From 4572-13 sp964594065 (GTDB taxonomy: Bacteria > Planctomycetota > Phycisphaerae > Sedimentisphaerales > Anaerohalosphaeraceae), in assembly GCA_964594065.1 (NCBI GenBank), contig CAZQKX010000002.1:60811-124810 (forward strand): a DNA stretch of 64,000 nt, written 5' to 3'. The position numbers and the translations under genes were made by a program. Of this stretch, positions 61,232-64,000 are shown piece by piece. Each line of letters opens with the position of its first letter. Position 1 is the first letter of the stretch. A model generated the notes under the pieces. It searched no databases, had not been told where the DNA came from, and saw only the letters and a program-made list of their open reading frames with translations.

Positions 61232-62182
61232 TTACCAAACCGTGGCGACAAGGTATTGGCATTCGGCTTTAAATTCCATCGCGCCTTTAAATGCCGCGGG
61301 TATCAGAAGCGTATCGCCTTTTTCAAATTCAGTCGATTCGTTCTGCCCGGATGTGATCTGTCCGCCGCCGCTTAAAATGATTAGGACTTTCATCTGCCCG
61401 GCCAGCAGGACTTCGCATCCCGGCGTTTGGTGACCTTTGTCAACTTTAAATTCGTCGGCGTCGACCAGACGTCCCGTTGTTTCAACGGAAAGATTATCGC
61501 CGGACGGATCAAAGTGGATCGCCTCGATCCCATCGGCCACATGAAGCTGCCGCCCTTTTCCGGTAGCTGGGTCAACACGATTCCAGTCGAATATCCGGTA
61601 CGTCGTGTCCGATGGCTGCTGGATTTCGGCGATGAGCAATCCCGCCCCAATGGCATGGCACGTTCCCGAAGGCAGAAAATGACACTGGCCGACTTCAACG
61701 GGAACCTTGACGAGATAGTCTTCGCAGGTGCCGTTTTCGATGGCTTCGGCAAACAGCTCTTTTGTTGTGCCGGGTTTTAGGCCTTTGTAGATAGCGGCCC
61801 CCGGCGCGGCGTCGATGATATACCAGCACTCTGTTTTCGGGTCGCCTTTTCCGGTGCGCCGGCAAAGCTCTGCATCCGGATGCACCTGCACGCTGAGCAC
61901 ATCCTGTGCATCGAGAATCTTGATCAGCAGTGGGAAGGGCGGCTGGTAATCGTCTTTGCCCGTGATGGCCGGACCAAACTCGGCAATAACCTGGTCAATG
62001 GTTTTCCCGGCCAGCGGTCCGTTGACGATCTCGGACTTATCGGCCGGCAGGTCCGCCAGTTCCCAGCTTTCACCGATTTTAACATCTGCGGGCAAATCCT
62101 TGCCAAAAACAGCCTGAAGCTGCCGGCCGCCCCAGATACGTTCCTTGAATAATGGTTTAAATTTCAATGGGTAAATATTCAT
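61232..62182 (-). CDS. manA: Mannose-6-phosphate isomerase, class I (short type)
   Basis: A 316-residue cupin enzyme that interconverts fructose-6-phosphate and mannose-6-phosphate and thus supplies GDP-mannose or fucose pathways. It has LKFKPLFKERIWGGRQLQ, the zinc-site segment DAQDVLSVQVHPDAELC, PSGTCHAIGAGLLIAEIQQP and the YRIFDWNRVD strand. Length matches the Bacillus-type enzymes. It could serve the glycan locus or sugar use. Confidence 0.94.
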   Translation of the reverse strand: MNIYPLKFKPLFKERIWGGRQLQAVFGKDLPADVKIGESWELADLPADKSEIVNGPLAGKTIDQVIAEFGPAITGKDDYQPPFPLLIKILDAQDVLSVQVHPDAELCRRTGKGDPKTECWYIIDAAPGAAIYKGLKPGTTKELFAEAIENGTCEDYLVKVPVEVGQCHFLPSGTCHAIGAGLLIAEIQQPSDTTYRIFDWNRVDPATGKGRQLHVADGIEAIHFDPSGDNLSVETTGRLVDADEFKVDKGHQTPGCEVLLAGQMKVLIILSGGGQITSGQNESTEFEKGDTLLIPAAFKGAMEFKAECQYLVATVW

Positions 62183-62248
62183 GCTAGATATTGTACTGGT
62201 TTGGACGAGAATGTCCAGTTTGTAATGATAATCTTGCGGGAAAAACGC

Positions 62249-63199
62249 TTACAGGTACTTCAAAATGCCGTCGGCGATAGCGCGGGCGATGCGGTTTTGG
62301 AATTGTCCATCGTACAGAAGGGCGGCCTCGTTGGGATTCGAGATGTGCCCGCATTCGACCAGTACTGCCGGACACTTGGTATTTTTCAGCACCCGCAGAC
62401 CCCGAGAGTCTTTTCGCATGCCCATGCTTTTAAGGCCTGTCGTTTCCATTGTTCGCTCGATGGTACGGCCAGCTTGTTTTGAGGCCTCGCTGGCGTTTCT
62501 TGCGATCAGGATCATATACCCGCGCGTATTTCGTGTGTGATTCGTATTGTTGTGAATGCTGACGAACAGATCGGGATTGACGCGGTTGGTTAGAGCAACA
62601 CGGTCGTCCAACGGAATAGACCTGTCATTGTCCCGGGTCATCACGACCTTAATTCCTTCCTGGCGTAAATAATAAACCAGTTTATGAGCAATTTTCAGAT
62701 TGATATCTTTTTCCCAGTATCCCAGGTAACTGGGTGCCCCCGGATCGCTGCCGCCGTGGCCGGGATCGATCACGACCGTTCCGGTACCGAAGGATCTCGG
62801 CGCTTCATAAGGCTTGTATCCGGGTAGCGGAACGAGGTTGGCGGGGATCAGGTCCCGGCGGATCGTTGGTACTAATAATTCAGGGACATAGTATTGACCG
62901 GCCCTTTCAGTGACATGATCGATGGAGCCAACCGGTTTGCCGTTGACATAAATACGTCCGCCTTCGTACATGAACAGCCGGACTGTATTTTTGGCATCGC
63001 CCAGTTCAAAATACGGAGAGCCGGCTTTTCGAACCGACAAGCCCAGCTTGGATGCCAATTCGTTAACAGAGACCGTGTAAGAAGGCCGACTCTGTCCGGT
63101 AACGATGCGGGGTTTATGGTCCGGTCCGCAGCCGGTAAACAAAACACAACCCAACAGGACAGTTGACAGGATTAGTAGGTTTTTGTATTTAAAGGGCAC
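62249..63199 (-). CDS. N-acetylmuramoyl-L-alanine amidase lipoprotein
   Basis: A 316-residue lipoprotein (lipobox LFTGC, Cys about residue 24). Residues about 40-125 resemble a copper-amine-oxidase-N/AMIN-like small domain (VNELASKLGLSVRKAGSPYF). The Amidase_3 catalytic domain follows, with zinc ligands in VVIDPGHGGSDPGAPS, SIHNNTNHTRNTRG and the glutamate in PAVLVECGHISNPNEA. It cleaves the bond between MurNAc and the stem peptide in the periplasm, for cell separation or wall turnover. Confidence 0.94.
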   Translation of the reverse strand: MPFKYKNLLILSTVLLGCVLFTGCGPDHKPRIVTGQSRPSYTVSVNELASKLGLSVRKAGSPYFELGDAKNTVRLFMYEGGRIYVNGKPVGSIDHVTERAGQYYVPELLVPTIRRDLIPANLVPLPGYKPYEAPRSFGTGTVVIDPGHGGSDPGAPSYLGYWEKDINLKIAHKLVYYLRQEGIKVVMTRDNDRSIPLDDRVALTNRVNPDLFVSIHNNTNHTRNTRGYMILIARNASEASKQAGRTIERTMETTGLKSMGMRKDSRGLRVLKNTKCPAVLVECGHISNPNEAALLYDGQFQNRIARAIADGILKYL

Positions 63200-63358
63200 T
63201 CAGATTCCCATGAAAGCTAAGAATAATTTCCATTCAACTTTATTGAATCGGCCAACGCTGCTCAATTACTTTAGTTTTGTCTTTTATCGAAATCAAAGAT
63301 CTCTTTCAAGTAAAAAACATCGTCAGGATCAGGAAAATTTCAAATCGATGCCAATTGA

Positions 63359-63769
63359 TTATTGATTGCATTTCGGACATATTCCCTCGACATGAATTTG
63401 CTGCCGGTGTATATCGAATCCATCCGGAAGTTTTACCAGCGGTGAAGATACCCCAGTTAAACACTGGGTTTGCTGACACTGGCGACACGTAAAATGCGGA
63501 TGACACTGGTGTTTGCCGCAGTGGTGGGCCAGTTCAAAATGCCACGTTCGCTCTTCCAGGTAGGCTTTGTGGACAAGATTTTTTTCGACCAGGTTCATCA
63601 GTGTCCGGTAGATCGTGGTTTTATTGGGTGATGAAGGGCCGATCTGCTCGGCGATCTGTTCCTGCGAGAGGGGGGCTGCGGCTGTCAACAAGACGTTCAG
63701 GATGGCAACGCGCGGCTGTGTTTGCCGCAGGCCGGCCGAATGCAGCAAGTCGACGGGGGTTTGCTTCAT
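63359..63769 (-). CDS. Fur family transcriptional regulator
   Basis: A 136-residue metal-sensing repressor. A winged helix (GLRQTQPRVAILNVLLTA, KTTIYRTLMNLVEKNLVHK) precedes the dimer/metal part HHCGKHQCHPHFTCRQCQQT, and a final CPKC pair completes the structural zinc site CxxC...CxxC. The pattern fits Fur, Zur or PerR; the two extra Cys/His around HHCGKHQCHPHF hint at Zur-like sensing. It overlaps the preceding small membrane protein gene by four bases (ATGA). Confidence 0.92.
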   Translation of the reverse strand: MKQTPVDLLHSAGLRQTQPRVAILNVLLTAAAPLSQEQIAEQIGPSSPNKTTIYRTLMNLVEKNLVHKAYLEERTWHFELAHHCGKHQCHPHFTCRQCQQTQCLTGVSSPLVKLPDGFDIHRQQIHVEGICPKCNQ

Positions 63770-63957
63770 GATTGGCTCTCTTTCTCTTTTTTACCGCAAA
63801 GAAAGCAGCATGAATGCCCGACATGGGCACCGTCCGAACGGACGAACAACAGTGGAAAAACGATATCGCTGACACAGCAGGGCAGCCACACGGCCAAAAA
63901 CAGCACGATAAAAATTCCCGATAGCAGGACGACGCTCATCTCTGCCTGCGTATTCAT
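63766..63957 (-). CDS. Small cysteine-rich membrane protein coupled to the Fur gene
   Basis: About 63 residues from the ATG at 63957 (the frame is open to the window edge, so it may be longer). One membrane helix (VVLLSGIFIVLFLAVWL) precedes PCC and a C-terminal HVGHSCCFLCGKK cysteine/histidine group. The stop codon overlaps the Fur start as ATGA, strong evidence that it is translated and co-expressed. It may be a metal-related membrane protein or the tail of a larger protein whose start lies outside. Confidence 0.55.
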   Translation of the reverse strand: MNTQAEMSVVLLSGIFIVLFLAVWLPCCVSDIVFPLLFVRSDGAHVGHSCCFLCGKKEKESQS

Positions 63958-64000
63958 CAATATGTGCGACGATGATGCCCATGTGCTGAACAAAACGTGT

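Overview
The window looks like chromosome of a Planctomycetota-like (PVC) bacterium, probably close to the Phycisphaerae. This is inferred from gene content, not measured. The supporting signs are secreted proteins with planctomycete-style dockerin-like tails, a secreted PQQ beta-propeller protein, lipoprotein-rich secreted sugar hydrolases, several ECF sigma/anti-sigma pairs, and many short dispersed hairpin repeats. There is a peptidoglycan gene block (murC-murB-ddl-ftsQ), a Gram-negative style envelope, and a bacterial type A RNase P RNA. No tRNA gene, rRNA gene, CRISPR array, transposase or prophage was recognised.

Layout. 1-2.8 kb (minus): a cut-off dGTPase-like gene, a HIT hydrolase and two paralogous lipoproteins. 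3.1-6.7 kb (plus): ilvD, an AT-rich unknown and two YkgJ-type cysteine-cluster proteins. 6.8-11.1 kb (minus): murC, murB, ddl and ftsQ, with repeats between genes. 11.2-14.0 kb (minus): a PadR regulator, a HAAS-type membrane protein and an S41 peptidase, the last two sharing one Ig-like domain. 14.2-18.0 kb (plus): a beta-helix glycosidase and a PQQ protein. 18-23.4 kb: an ABC exporter, a HAD phosphatase, a U32 peptidase, a DUF4019 lipoprotein with a decayed TM2 gene behind it, and pcm. 23.5-29.7 kb: an Hpt protein, bioA, bioD, an ECF sigma/anti-sigma pair and nadB. 29.8-39.5 kb is an AT-rich surface-glycan locus: GT2, GNAT, rffA/wecE-type aminotransferase, acyltransferase, GtrII-like and other polytopic proteins. 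It carries a 212-bp duplication that left a truncated gene.

39.5-49 kb holds a large DUF5060-type glycosidase, a sigma/FecR/secreted-protein trio, the RNase P RNA gene with a shortened second copy of its 5' end about 3.3 kb away, and a GH95 fucosidase. 49-54.5 kb holds a membrane protein, a beta-hydroxyacid dehydrogenase, a PilX-like protein, a four-helix-bundle gene between 30-bp inverted repeats, and lipA-lipB. 54.6-64 kb holds a DUF697-like membrane protein, a GIY-YIG gene in a repeat cluster, two divergent subtilases, a NusG-like factor, manA, a cell-wall amidase, and a Fur regulator coupled to a small cysteine-rich membrane protein.

The most interesting points are these. (1) A FecR domain is split across two adjacent genes: the membrane anti-sigma protein ends in the middle of the domain, and the rest of the domain begins the mature part of the next, secreted protein. 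(2) A short RNase P RNA-like gene has its own -10 box and terminator. (3) A roughly 50-bp upstream element is conserved with identical spacing in front of two distant, oppositely oriented glycosidase genes. (4) A four-helix-bundle gene sits in a cassette with terminal inverted repeats. (5) Two tandem subtilases have lost the catalytic Asp.
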